From Aureispira anguillae (GTDB lineage: Bacteria > Bacteroidota > Bacteroidia > Chitinophagales > Saprospiraceae), in NCBI RefSeq assembly GCF_026000115.1, contig NZ_AP026867.1, positions 6,425,001-6,489,000 of the forward strand: 64,000 nucleotides of DNA, in the 5' to 3' direction. The position numbers were made by a program, and so were the translations under genes. Positions within the stretch are counted from its first letter, which is position 1. Every line of letters starts with the position of its first letter. Shown here piece after piece: positions 46,101 to 53,949 of this stretch. The notes below the pieces were generated by a model. The model ran no database searches. It worked only from the letters and a program-made list of their open reading frames with translations, and was not told where the DNA came from.

Positions 46101-46672
46101 ATTCGCTTTTTAGGGCTTCTTATTCTGCTTAATGTCTCTAGTGTAATTCCTAAATAAGAAGCAATGTGCATTAGGGGAACTCTGTTTGTTATATCAGGTC
46201 GAATTTTTAATAACTGTCGGTATCTTTCTTCGGCTTTATTGAATAATATGGAGGATATTCTTTCTCGTAGCCCTAACATGGTTTTAGTCACAACTTTACT
46301 AATGAGGCGTTCAAAGTCATGGTATTGATTAGAGAGCTTATTAATGGTATCCCTCGAAATTTCAATAACGATTGATTCCTCAACAAATTCAACATAATGA
46401 GGGCTTGGTTCTTCGCTAAAAAAGCTAACAATAGAACACATAAACTCATTTTCAAAAGCAAACCAATCTGAAATGTCTTTACCCTTTTTTAGATAATATG
46501 CCCTTGAACAGCCTTGTATAATTAGATAAGCCCTATCAGAAAATTGCCCTTCACGAACAACAATCTCGCCCTTTTTGATGGTGCGAACGGTAACGTTGGC
46601 AATGAATTCTTGTTGGCATTCAATAGAGAGTGGAGCGTAAATTTCGCCAATTTTATGTAGTGTTTTTTTCAT
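46097..46672 (-). CDS. Crp/Fnr-family transcriptional regulator
   Basis: A 191-residue regulator with an N-terminal cyclic-nucleotide-binding-fold domain (VRTIKKGEIVVREGQFSDRAYLIIQG, then DWFAFENEFMCSIVSFF) and a C-terminal helix-turn-helix (VPLMHIASYLGITLETLSRIR). It lacks the N-terminal cysteine cluster of oxygen-sensing FNR and the full cAMP contact set, so the signal is unknown. I start at 46672 (MKKTLHKIGE). The 14 extra codons of a longer frame coincide with a promoter sequence that also occurs before the next gene. It is probably autoregulated through the box at 46722-46735. Confidence 0.88.
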   Translation of the reverse strand: MKKTLHKIGEIYAPLSIECQQEFIANVTVRTIKKGEIVVREGQFSDRAYLIIQGCSRAYYLKKGKDISDWFAFENEFMCSIVSFFSEEPSPHYVEFVEESIVIEISRDTINKLSNQYHDFERLISKVVTKTMLGLRERISSILFNKAEERYRQLLKIRPDITNRVPLMHIASYLGITLETLSRIRSPKKRI

Positions 46673-46721
46673 CCTATTTATGGTTTCATTACAAAGAACG
46701 GCATAATAAGGCATAGTTCAT

Positions 46722-46735
46722 TTGATATAGATCAA
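46722..46735 (-). promoter_or_regulatory. FNR/CRP-type operator upstream of the regulator gene
   Basis: A perfect dyad TTGAT-ATAG-ATCAA at 46722-46735. Its centre is 33 nt from the -7-like box at 46692-46699 (GTTCTTTG on the minus strand), which puts it near -41 of the expected start of transcription, the class II activator position. Confidence 0.65.
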
Positions 46736-47310
46736 ATTCATTTTCTAGGTGAGACTTATTCTTGTTACTTAATCATATAGGATTGTAATACTAATAGGGA
46801 CATGACTCTAGTCGTGAACCATAAAATTAACTTGGATGCTTTTGTTAACATTAATACTCCGCTGATTAGTTAGTGCGCGTTGCTTATGATCGCTTCACTC
46901 ATTGTTCCCTGTGGTCATGAGCGCTGCGCTTAGTTATTCCCTACAGTCATGAGATAGTTAACAAAAAATATAAAAAAGCAGTGCCTTCGCTTTTACCTAC
47001 GGTGCTAGGCATTCCAGTTGGTACACAGTACCAAGCTGCTCGTGCACTATGTTTATGTGGTATAGCTTTAGCTACAAGCATGCCCAGTTAGTACGCTAAC
47101 GGCAGGGTTCGGTTTACTTTGTTTATGTATTGGTTTGATAATCAGTGTTTTAATATTTTGATTAACAAAAGGCTATTTTGCTGATTATTAATTTGATACG
47201 ATTTTATAGCTGCGTAATGTAAAATAGGGCCATACTAAAAATAAAGCTGGGGCTGATCGAAGAAAACTAGCTGGAGCGATTTGGCGATCTGGAGGTATGA
47301 GCATAAAGAG

Positions 47311-47346
47311 AAAAGGTACAAGCCCCATTTTAGTAGGGCTTGTACC
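47311..47346 (-). terminator. Rho-independent terminator
   Basis: A perfect 11-bp stem GGTACAAGCCC (47315-47325) with GGGCTTGTACC (47336-47346); a T-rich run follows on the minus strand. It ends the 47367-47819 gene. Confidence 0.85.
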
Positions 47347-47366
47347 ATATTGTGAGCAGTATTTAT

Positions 47367-47819
47367 TTAAAATGGGATACAATATCCTCCTTTATTAATT
47401 CCACATCTAAGTGAAATTGGATATGGTTGATGTGGCAAACAAGCACCTGAGTATCTATAATAACAGTACCTGCTACTAGCATTTTGAGTCGTTTTTTCCA
47501 ATACTGGAAACGTTTGGTTCAGTGCATACTCCTCAGAAACTTTGAATAGCTGTACAGTTGCTTCTTTATCCTTGGTTCCATAAACAGCATAATAATAAAA
47601 GCCTTCATCTGGATTCAAATGAACATCCACTTTATGGATATGATCAAAAAGATCAGTAAAGTTGTTGGTTAAAACTTGTTGTAACTCTTTAGAATTAGAG
47701 CTTTCTATGTATTCTTTCTTAAAATTGGAAGGCAACACAATATCAGATGCTGCATCTTTAAATCCAAAAGAGGCAAAGATGGTCATACAGAAAATGCAAA
47801 ACAAAAATTTAAATTTCAT
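47367..47819 (-). CDS. Small exported cysteine-containing protein
   Basis: A 150-residue protein with a signal peptide of about 20-25 residues. The mature part has a short alpha/beta region (DIVLPSNFKKEYIESSNSKELQ) and a cysteine-bearing tail with four Cys in the last 33 residues (RYCYYRYSGACLPHQPY, then LRCGINKGGYCIPF). The Cys spacing suggests two disulfide bonds, as in small secreted peptides. No family is recognised. It has a good promoter upstream (47980-48011) and its own terminator, so it is very likely expressed alone. Confidence 0.7.
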   Translation of the reverse strand: MKFKFLFCIFCMTIFASFGFKDAASDIVLPSNFKKEYIESSNSKELQQVLTNNFTDLFDHIHKVDVHLNPDEGFYYYAVYGTKDKEATVQLFKVSEEYALNQTFPVLEKTTQNASSRYCYYRYSGACLPHQPYPISLRCGINKGGYCIPF

Positions 47820-48376
47820 AAAATTTGAGATTTTAAAAGTTAATACCTACTCTTTTGTGGGTTTTCGGCTTCCCCCAATTGCTCACAGCATTAGTGATGT
47901 TAAGGGTAAAAGATCTTAACACCCAAGGATTATCTGAAAACGCAAAATATATTATATGATTATGCTAGTTTGATGTCTTCAAATATAGAGGGAAGGCAAA
48001 TAGGACGCAAACCATATTTACGTTAAAAAATATAGATTCAAATAAAATAAGAGGCTTTAGGTTATTGATTATTAGTGTTTTATTGAAAAAGTTTGATGCT
48101 TGTTTTTTATCTAGTTTGATTAGACAAGGAAAAGTTTAGATAGGATGCATGAAAGGGGAAAAGAGGAGGAAAGATAGAATGGAATGGGAGGTAAGTAACT
48201 AAGCAGAATTGATTATGCGCTAAATTTACAATCCTTAGTTTTGCTTAGTTACTTAAGTAGTGAATGACTATGGAATCATAGGGATTTAATTGGGAAGTTT
48301 AGCCTCCCAAGGGTATTAAAAAATGAGTGTATATCTTTGAGTTCGATTGATTTTTTGTCTTAGAAAAAAACAAAAC
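47820..48376. other. Intergenic region with a promoter and a 14-bp perfect inverted repeat
   Basis: It contains the promoter of the Cys-rich protein gene and, at 48192-48205 and 48242-48255, the perfect inverted repeat TAAGTAACTAAGCA / TGCTTAGTTACTTA with a 36-nt loop. The repeat lies beyond the end of the propeller gene (minus strand, 48377) and may be its terminator, though without a T run, or a remnant of a small element. Confidence 0.5.
47980..48011 (-). promoter_or_regulatory. Bacteroidota-type promoter
   Basis: On the minus strand TTTG (48011-48008), a 20-nt spacer and TATATTTG (47987-47980), an exact fit to the TTTG/TAnnTTTG consensus. It drives the small Cys-rich exported protein gene, leaving a leader of about 150 nt. 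Confidence 0.65.
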
Positions 48377-49387
48377 TTATACTGTTGCTAGTGTATAAAC
48401 TTGCATTCCTAGTAAACCAGATAGGTATATGTTATCATTGATATGGGTTATATATTCAGGCTCAATATCAGTATCTACCTTGTCTATTAGGCTGCCATTC
48501 ATCGCATCAATAATAGATATTTGGAGGTCGGCTTCTAGTGTCTCAGCAACAACAAAAACTTGATTTTGGGTTATGGTATAAGAATTTATTGTCATTTTGT
48601 CCTTTCCAAATTGCCAACGTAACTTACCAGTAGTTAAATCATAGCAATTCATACCACCACCATCACCCAAAGTGATGTACATTTTATCCTCAAATACCTG
48701 AATATTGGAAAAAGTGGATTTTTGTAGCGCTTCATTTTCAAAGGAAAATATTAAATCGTTTGTTTGATTCCATTTCTTTATGCCAAACATTGAAGAATCC
48801 TCTAGCGCTTCTACGATCCATGTTTGATCTTCAAAATGGACAACATGAAGAATATTTTTGTCATATACTTTTTCGATACTGTCTTGTCGAACTAAAAATA
48901 CACCATCACTCCCTCCAAACAATAGATTTTCGTTTTCAAAAAATGGGAACTCTACTGTATTTTCTATTTTTTTGATTTCATTAATAGCACCCGATTGCGG
49001 ATTAAAAACACAATAATACCTTGTATTATGTTCTGTATGTAACGATACAAAACTTAGCGTTTGTTCTTCCTTATTGTTTATGCCTTTATTGTAAATTCTA
49101 TGAGGTGTTTTAATAACCTTTAATTCTTCCCCATTTTTATTGAGTAGCCCAAATACTTGATGACCAGTTGAACGATCAATAGCACCATAAACAATACATT
49201 CATCAAATACCCAAATAAGATGTGTTCCGACGGGGCTAGCGTATTCAATGGCATATTCCCACAATAATTTTCCTGATGCACTTTCAATAGCAATAATACT
49301 ACTATCCATCCTAAAATAAACGTTATCCTCATCATAAGCTTTATTAAAGGCAATATCCATCAAATCAATTGTATTCAAAAGTTTCAT
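48377..49387 (-). CDS. PQQ-like beta-propeller protein
   Basis: A 336-residue protein without a signal peptide. It consists of repeated four-strand blades with PQQ-type motifs: SASGKLLWEYAIEY, YDLTTGKLRWQFGKD and IDAMNGSLIDKVDTD, and blade starts such as VYFRMDSSIIAIES. No enzymatic residues for PQQ binding are evident, so it is probably a scaffold or binding propeller in the cytoplasm. It is not in an evident operon: the next minus-strand gene ends 158 nt upstream. Confidence 0.7.
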   Translation of the reverse strand: MKLLNTIDLMDIAFNKAYDEDNVYFRMDSSIIAIESASGKLLWEYAIEYASPVGTHLIWVFDECIVYGAIDRSTGHQVFGLLNKNGEELKVIKTPHRIYNKGINNKEEQTLSFVSLHTEHNTRYYCVFNPQSGAINEIKKIENTVEFPFFENENLLFGGSDGVFLVRQDSIEKVYDKNILHVVHFEDQTWIVEALEDSSMFGIKKWNQTNDLIFSFENEALQKSTFSNIQVFEDKMYITLGDGGGMNCYDLTTGKLRWQFGKDKMTINSYTITQNQVFVVAETLEADLQISIIDAMNGSLIDKVDTDIEPEYITHINDNIYLSGLLGMQVYTLATV

Positions 49388-49544
49388 TTGCTATAATTTT
49401 TAGTGTTAAGCTTGATTCTTTGCTGCTTAAAAAAAATGTTTAGAAGTCGATAAGACTATATTATTTAGATTCGTTACTTAGAAAGCATTTTTACAACTTC
49501 AATGATAAATAAGGTATTGGAAATACTCCAACACCTTATGTTTT

Positions 49545-51215
49545 TTAGTTTAATTCAGGAGTTTTTCTAGTGTAGCTGAGCAAGTCGTTTTCAGGAAGAT
49601 GTTCTATTATATTGATAGATTTATTCTCACAGTTAATGCTTGGAATATTACTAAAAATCCAGAATAAATTCGTCAAGTTTGGAAAGACTTCTTGTTTTAT
49701 ATTAATTTCATAACCATTGTTGTAGGTTGTTCGGTAAAAGTAATACATAAACTCTTGCAAGCGTTCGGCTTCATTGAATGCAGTTGCCGCCTCGTTGCTC
49801 AATTCAAAATTGATGAAGTCTAAATTATGGAACATACGATTATGATCCGTAGATTTTAATTTGTACAAAATCTCTGTAAACCAACCTTTGGGTTTTTGGT
49901 ATTGATTATACCTTGCCAATTCATACTGACGATCTAAATGAATATAAACGGCCCTTCCGTATCCATATTCAGCATCATCCCATTCTTTCCAGAGCAGGTT
50001 ATTGAGCTCGGCAACTTCCTTGGTTTCTTTTGCTTTATTAATATACTCATTGACGTTCATCGAACCTGCAATAACACTACCGATTAGGTTGACAAAAGTT
50101 TTGGTTTCCTCAGCCGTAAGCCCTTTAAGGTTCAATTTATATTTTTCAACATCAAAATATTTTTTGTTGGTAATTAATTTGACTTCTGCTTTACTAGGCG
50201 TAGCAGCGGCTATGTCAGCCAAAGTAGCATCAGGATTATTTAAGCGGGTTTTTATCCAAGGCAAGTAACGTTGTTTAACAATTTCTATCAACTCATAATC
50301 ATCTTCTAATTTTGTCAACGTTTTTTGAATTTTCTTTTCATTACCAGATTCTAAGTCCACAAATATTTTAGCCAATTCAGTAGATCTTGGAATATAAAAA
50401 GGAGCCTCTAAAAAAGAACTTATATGATGTGACTCATGTCTGAATATATTTGCCTTATCAAATGTTAGGTTGGCATAAGGAGAAGTAGGAATCATTCCGT
50501 AAGGATAATTATCCGTTTTAATGGTAAATTTGGTATTATAAATCATTAACCAAACGGTATCCGTTAAAAAGGGATAAGTAGATTGAGCCAAATCAAGAAC
50601 GATTGCTGGCGTCCAAGTATCCAAATCATCTTTGTGCTTTTTTTCAAACAAAAAGAATATAAATTCTTTTAGTACCAATGATTGATTGGCGTCCTCAAAG
50701 TTGGTGTGATCGAAATATAAGTGATAACATCGTTTAGCTGATCGGATCTTTTGAGCAATTTTAGCAAACCATTTGCCTCCAGATGATAAATCCAATTGTT
50801 CTTTCAGGCTATTTTTTACAATTTGATATTGTTCGCCAGAAATTGTTTTTAATTGCTCCCCTGTAGTAATATTTTTAACTTCATTACTGTATGCTTCTAA
50901 ATCAAAGCAACTAGCGATTATCCCACCAATTAAATCTACAACAGCTTTGGATTGAGTCTCGTCAAAATATTCAAAATTATAAAGATTGCCACCAGATAAT
51001 AACGTTCTAGTAAATTCGACCTCCTCCTTGCTAGGAGCTGCCGCTTCTATATCAGCCAAAGTTGCATTAGGGTTATTTAATCGTGCTTGGATCAATTTTA
51101 AATAACGCTTTTCTGCTTGTTCTTTTAAGGCAGCATCGTTTTCTAATTGTTCAAGTGCAGTTTGAATTTTTTTCTCATTTCGAGACTCTAAGTCACTAAA
51201 AATCTTTTTTATCAT
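49545..51215 (-). CDS. Large protein with two tandem copies of one domain, function unknown
   Basis: A 556-residue protein lacking a signal peptide, made of two copies of a ~275-residue unit. Residues 1-70 (IFSDLESRNEKKIQTALEQL, then RLNNPNATLADIEAAAPSKEEVE) recur at 281-350 (IFVDLESGNEKKIQKTLTKL, then RLNNPDATLADIAAATPSKAEVK). Later parts also correspond, each with a helical segment ending in a Trp/Phe-rich region (EFIFFLFEKKH / EFMYYFYRTTY). The helical repeats at the start of each unit may be a protein-interaction module. No known family is recognised. It lies next to the left repeat of the tRNA-Val cassette. Confidence 0.65.
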   Translation of the reverse strand: MIKKIFSDLESRNEKKIQTALEQLENDAALKEQAEKRYLKLIQARLNNPNATLADIEAAAPSKEEVEFTRTLLSGGNLYNFEYFDETQSKAVVDLIGGIIASCFDLEAYSNEVKNITTGEQLKTISGEQYQIVKNSLKEQLDLSSGGKWFAKIAQKIRSAKRCYHLYFDHTNFEDANQSLVLKEFIFFLFEKKHKDDLDTWTPAIVLDLAQSTYPFLTDTVWLMIYNTKFTIKTDNYPYGMIPTSPYANLTFDKANIFRHESHHISSFLEAPFYIPRSTELAKIFVDLESGNEKKIQKTLTKLEDDYELIEIVKQRYLPWIKTRLNNPDATLADIAAATPSKAEVKLITNKKYFDVEKYKLNLKGLTAEETKTFVNLIGSVIAGSMNVNEYINKAKETKEVAELNNLLWKEWDDAEYGYGRAVYIHLDRQYELARYNQYQKPKGWFTEILYKLKSTDHNRMFHNLDFINFELSNEAATAFNEAERLQEFMYYFYRTTYNNGYEINIKQEVFPNLTNLFWIFSNIPSINCENKSINIIEHLPENDLLSYTRKTPELN

Positions 51216-51524
51216 ACCTGTTTCTTGTTATTTGATTATGAATAGGAGGGAAGTTGAAATAAAGAAAGCAATTTTTGACCAGAATAGCAATCCCTATTTT
51301 AGCTGCTTTTAATAGGTTCAACTAGATCTTTTGTGATTTAATAGGTTGGTTACTATTGTTTTGTAACGGAAAATATACAGGTGTTTAAAGCGGTGTATAT
51401 CGAGACACGACAGTAAAAGGAGAAAAGAGGGAAACTATCACACACTTTTACAATCGATACACTTCTTTTTTTATTTTCTGTACGCTTGTAAGTGTTGTGT
51501 TTGTCAGTTAATTACAAGGGCTCG

Positions 51525-51713
51525 TCACAGATTCACACATTTATTTGATTTTTTTGGAAAAGATTTTTAATTGTTTTTGCTTAAAAAAAATTCACGGAGA
51601 TCGTGAAGTAAAATCAATAATTAAGATTCGATAGGGACAAAAAAATAACGGATGTAGTCCGTTTATTATCAAGACTTTGCATCCGTTTTTTTGTGGTCGG
51701 AACGATTGGATTC
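51525..51713. repeat. Left ~190-bp direct repeat with truncated tRNA-Val 3' end (attL-like)
   Basis: Nearly identical (four substitutions and one indel by eye) to 54437-54626. It includes two terminator hairpins, TTCACG-GAGAT-CGTGAA and AACGGA-TGTAG-TCCGTT (the latter at 51647-51663). Its right end, 51694-51713, is the 3'-terminal 20 nt of tRNA-Val (CCA, discriminator, acceptor 3' strand and half of the T arm, read on the minus strand). Identity stops inside the T loop. Confidence 0.9.
51694..51713 (-). pseudogene. tRNA-Val 3' fragment
   Basis: 20 nt identical to the end of the intact tRNA-Val at 54607-54626, including the encoded CCA; the other 5' three-quarters are missing and replaced by unrelated sequence. 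This is the usual scar where an element has integrated in a tRNA 3' end. Confidence 0.85.
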
Positions 51714-52148
51714 TACTCTTAATCCTTTTTGTAGCTGAATCCCAGTTTAATACATATATTTTTAGGCAACCTCTGTCTATTTTGGCTTTTGTAGGAGAGT
51801 TTACTTGTAAATGAACTCATTATTTTATATAGATTTTATGGTAAGAGTGATATAATATTTTTAAGATTCAAAAGATTCATCATTTAGTATTACATAAATA
51901 ACTATATTGTAAATCAAAAGAACAAGGTTCAAAATATATATGGCAAAAGCCTTATTCTTTAAACAGAGGCACTATTAATCAAGACGATGATCTATTTAAT
52001 GTTTTTCATGATAGTCAGATCCTTGAAAGATATTAAATAAGCATAAATAATATTCTTTAACTTTAATAGATACTAATAGTGTAAATTAAAATCATAGATA
52101 TTTCATCACTTGAAGTTTATAATGAAATAGTAAAAAATACATATTAAT

Positions 52149-52949
52149 ATGCAAAACTCACATATTTTAGTAGATGAGATTATAACAAAAAAGAAAGAGT
52201 TACTTGACCTCCCTGATAAAATAGCTCTATATAAAATGAGAGTTCAACTTTTAGAAAAAGATAAACTCTCATTTGGGACTAGGTTATCTCCAGAAGAACA
52301 GAAGCAAAAAGCAGAGCTTTTAGAACTAATTAAAACACTTGATTTAATGGAAACTCGTCTTTCAAAGCAAAAAATACAAGCAACAAATCTTATTAATCAG
52401 CATAATGGATCTCTTAACAACGGTGAAATTGAAAAATTAAAAGAGGTCCATGAGGGGCTAACTAAAATAGGTCATGATTTAGAATTTGCACTAAAAAAAG
52501 GATTTTCTAAAATAAATGGTTTTTATAATAATGTGTTAAAAAATCCTGATCAAAATTCTATATTAGATTCTATATCCCGAAGATACACTGAATTAGAAAA
52601 ACTATACACATTCCATTTTAGATTATTGAATGATTCAATGGATGTTTCACAAAGAGAAAATGTAGTTAACAGGTTATTGGAGCTTTCAAAGGAGATGTCT
52701 AAGTTAGATAATGAAATATTGGCACTAAGAGATAGAGATCAGGTTTTTATTAAAAAACAATTTTCCAATGGGAGATATATAGTTTCAACAATGTTTGCTG
52801 CTGTGGTTTTAACTGTAGGTTTATTCTTAACATTAAGTCATAATTCTAATGAACCCAATATAGGAAGTGTACTAGTGGGATATGGATTAATAGGCTTGGG
52901 CATTAACTTAAGGATGGAAAATACTAATGATTCTAAAAATGATAATTAA
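52149..52949 (+). CDS. Coiled-coil protein with C-terminal transmembrane hairpin
   Basis: A 266-residue protein. Residues 8-115 and 145-200 are strongly charged amphipathic helices with heptad-like Leu spacing (KMRVQLLEKDKLSF, LLELIKTLDLMETRLSKQK, NVVNRLLELSKEMSKLDNEIL). Two hydrophobic helices follow at about 210-230 and 238-255, ending GLGINLRMEN. It should be inner-membrane with a large cytoplasmic coiled coil. No family is recognised. Codon use is more AT-rich than in neighbouring genes. The stop is one base before the ATG of the pentapeptide-repeat gene, so translation is coupled. It lies in the tRNA-Val cassette. Confidence 0.75.
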   Translation: MQNSHILVDEIITKKKELLDLPDKIALYKMRVQLLEKDKLSFGTRLSPEEQKQKAELLELIKTLDLMETRLSKQKIQATNLINQHNGSLNNGEIEKLKEVHEGLTKIGHDLEFALKKGFSKINGFYNNVLKNPDQNSILDSISRRYTELEKLYTFHFRLLNDSMDVSQRENVVNRLLELSKEMSKLDNEILALRDRDQVFIKKQFSNGRYIVSTMFAAVVLTVGLFLTLSHNSNEPNIGSVLVGYGLIGLGINLRMENTNDSKNDN

Positions 52950-52950
52950 G

Positions 52951-53949
52951 ATGACAAATAATCAAATTTTAAAATGGGGAATAAGCTTGTTTGTTATCTC
53001 TTTATTAACAATTATAACATTTGTTTGTTCTTATAATAATATTGAAGGATTTTCTAAGATTTTACCTTTTGCTTTTTTAGGGATGTCTCTTAGAATAATT
53101 GGAGAGATAATTGGATTATCAAGAGATAGAAAGACTATAAGTAATAGTATGTCTTTTAGTGAGTTTATATTTTCAATTTGGATTATTATAGGTATAGCAA
53201 CTGTAATAATTTTTTCATCAATTAACGCCCCCTTTTCTTCTAAAGTATTAGGTCATCCTGAATTTAGTAATATAGATTGGAGCGGAAAAAAGCTAAATCA
53301 GACTAGTTTAAAATCTGCAAGGCTAGATAATGCATTATTAGTTAATGTACTATTGGACTCAAGTGATTTAAGCTATTCCTTTTTTTCTAATACTAATTTG
53401 AGTTTTTCTAATTTAAGACATTCTAACTTAAGTTATATTACTTGGGATTCTATAAATCTTATTTTTTCGAAAATGCAAGGTGCAAATTTGTATGGTGCAA
53501 ATTTAAACTTTTCGGAAATGTATGGTGCAAATTTAGACAATGCAAATTTAAAAAATGCAAATTTAAGCTTTTCAAGAATGCAAGGTACAAATTTGTATTA
53601 TGCAAATTTAAGCTTTTCGAAAATGCAAGGTACAAATTTGAATGGTGCAAATTTAAGCTTTTCGAGAATGCAAAGTGCAGATTTAGAAAATGCAGATTTG
53701 CATGATGCAGATTTACGAGGTGCAAATTTACGAGGTGCAAATTTAAAGGGAGCTCACTTGAGTAGAATAAAAGTTAATAATACAAATTTCATCAAACAAT
53801 TAGAACAATGGGACTGCAAAGGTATACAAGAAATAAAAGACAAATACTACGTAGATTTACAAATACACTATTTTGAATGGGATAAAGAAAAAAAACACCC
53901 ATACTACCTAATAAAAGAAAAACTAACCAAGTCACAAAACAAAGAATAA
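52951..53949 (+). CDS. Transmembrane pentapeptide-repeat protein
   Basis: A 332-residue protein. Hydrophobic segments lie at about 10-28, 37-56 and 70-92. From about 116 to 275 a Leu, Met, Phe or Trp falls at nearly every fifth position (120 to 270), giving roughly 31 pentapeptides, about eight coils of a right-handed quadrilateral beta helix. The central part consists of five 15-residue units of the type SFSRMQGTNLYYANL (45-bp DNA repeats, 53461-53700). The charged tail is about 55 residues. I start at 52951; frames from 52927 would overlap the upstream gene. The end of its second hydrophobic segment (LGMSLR) resembles the end of the neighbour's hairpin (LGINLR). Function unknown. Confidence 0.8.
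   Translation: MTNNQILKWGISLFVISLLTIITFVCSYNNIEGFSKILPFAFLGMSLRIIGEIIGLSRDRKTISNSMSFSEFIFSIWIIIGIATVIIFSSINAPFSSKVLGHPEFSNIDWSGKKLNQTSLKSARLDNALLVNVLLDSSDLSYSFFSNTNLSFSNLRHSNLSYITWDSINLIFSKMQGANLYGANLNFSEMYGANLDNANLKNANLSFSRMQGTNLYYANLSFSKMQGTNLNGANLSFSRMQSADLENADLHDADLRGANLRGANLKGAHLSRIKVNNTNFIKQLEQWDCKGIQEIKDKYYVDLQIHYFEWDKEKKHPYYLIKEKLTKSQNKE
53461..53700 (+). repeat. 45-bp coding minisatellite (five units)
   Basis: Five in-frame 45-bp units encode residues 171-250 of the pentapeptide protein: 53461-53505, 53506-53550, then a 15-bp insert (KNANL) and 53566-53610, 53611-53655 and 53656-53700. Adjacent units share long identical stretches at the DNA level, which points to recent expansion by slippage or unequal recombination. 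Confidence 0.85.

Larger units (their letters stand above)
46673..47366. repeat. Intergenic region with GC-rich repeat-like sequence (46860-47110)
   Basis: Besides the promoter at its left edge, this stretch holds phrases related to the 35.7-kb repeat: TTAGTTAGTGCGC-TTGCTTATGA near 46867-46890 and TCCCTG-GGTCATGAGCGC near 46907-46926, then a second copy of the C-T-A-C-A-G-T-C-A-T-G-A-G type near 46952. I see no gene. The right part carries the hairpin of the next minus-strand gene. Confidence 0.45.
51216..52148. other. Gene-free region containing the left copy of the tRNA-Val repeat
   Basis: 51216-51524 is plain AT-rich sequence. 51525-51713 is the left ~190-bp direct repeat, ending in a 20-nt tRNA-Val 3' fragment. 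51714-52148 is the AT-rich leader of the cassette genes, in which I find no clear promoter or RNA. Confidence 0.6.

Noticed and set aside
46673-46714. 14-residue N-terminal extension of the Crp/Fnr regulator
   Set aside because: The same nucleotide sequence serves as promoter in front of the adjacent gene, so it is regulatory, not coding.
47188-47382. A 64-codon open frame on the minus strand after the Cys-rich protein gene
   Set aside because: It spans the terminator hairpin at 47315-47346 and overlaps the upstream gene's end; composition is not protein-like.
47662-47919. 85-codon plus-strand frame over the start of the Cys-rich protein gene
   Set aside because: Antisense shadow of a gene with signal peptide, promoter and terminator.
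53461-53700. CRISPR-like regular repeats
   Set aside because: Units are contiguous, in frame and without spacers; they encode the pentapeptide helix. No cas gene is present.
53459-53740. A 93-codon Leu/His/Asn-rich open frame on the minus strand over the pentapeptide repeats
   Set aside because: It is the mirror of the 45-bp repeats; its composition follows directly from the opposite strand and it has no own start context or domain.
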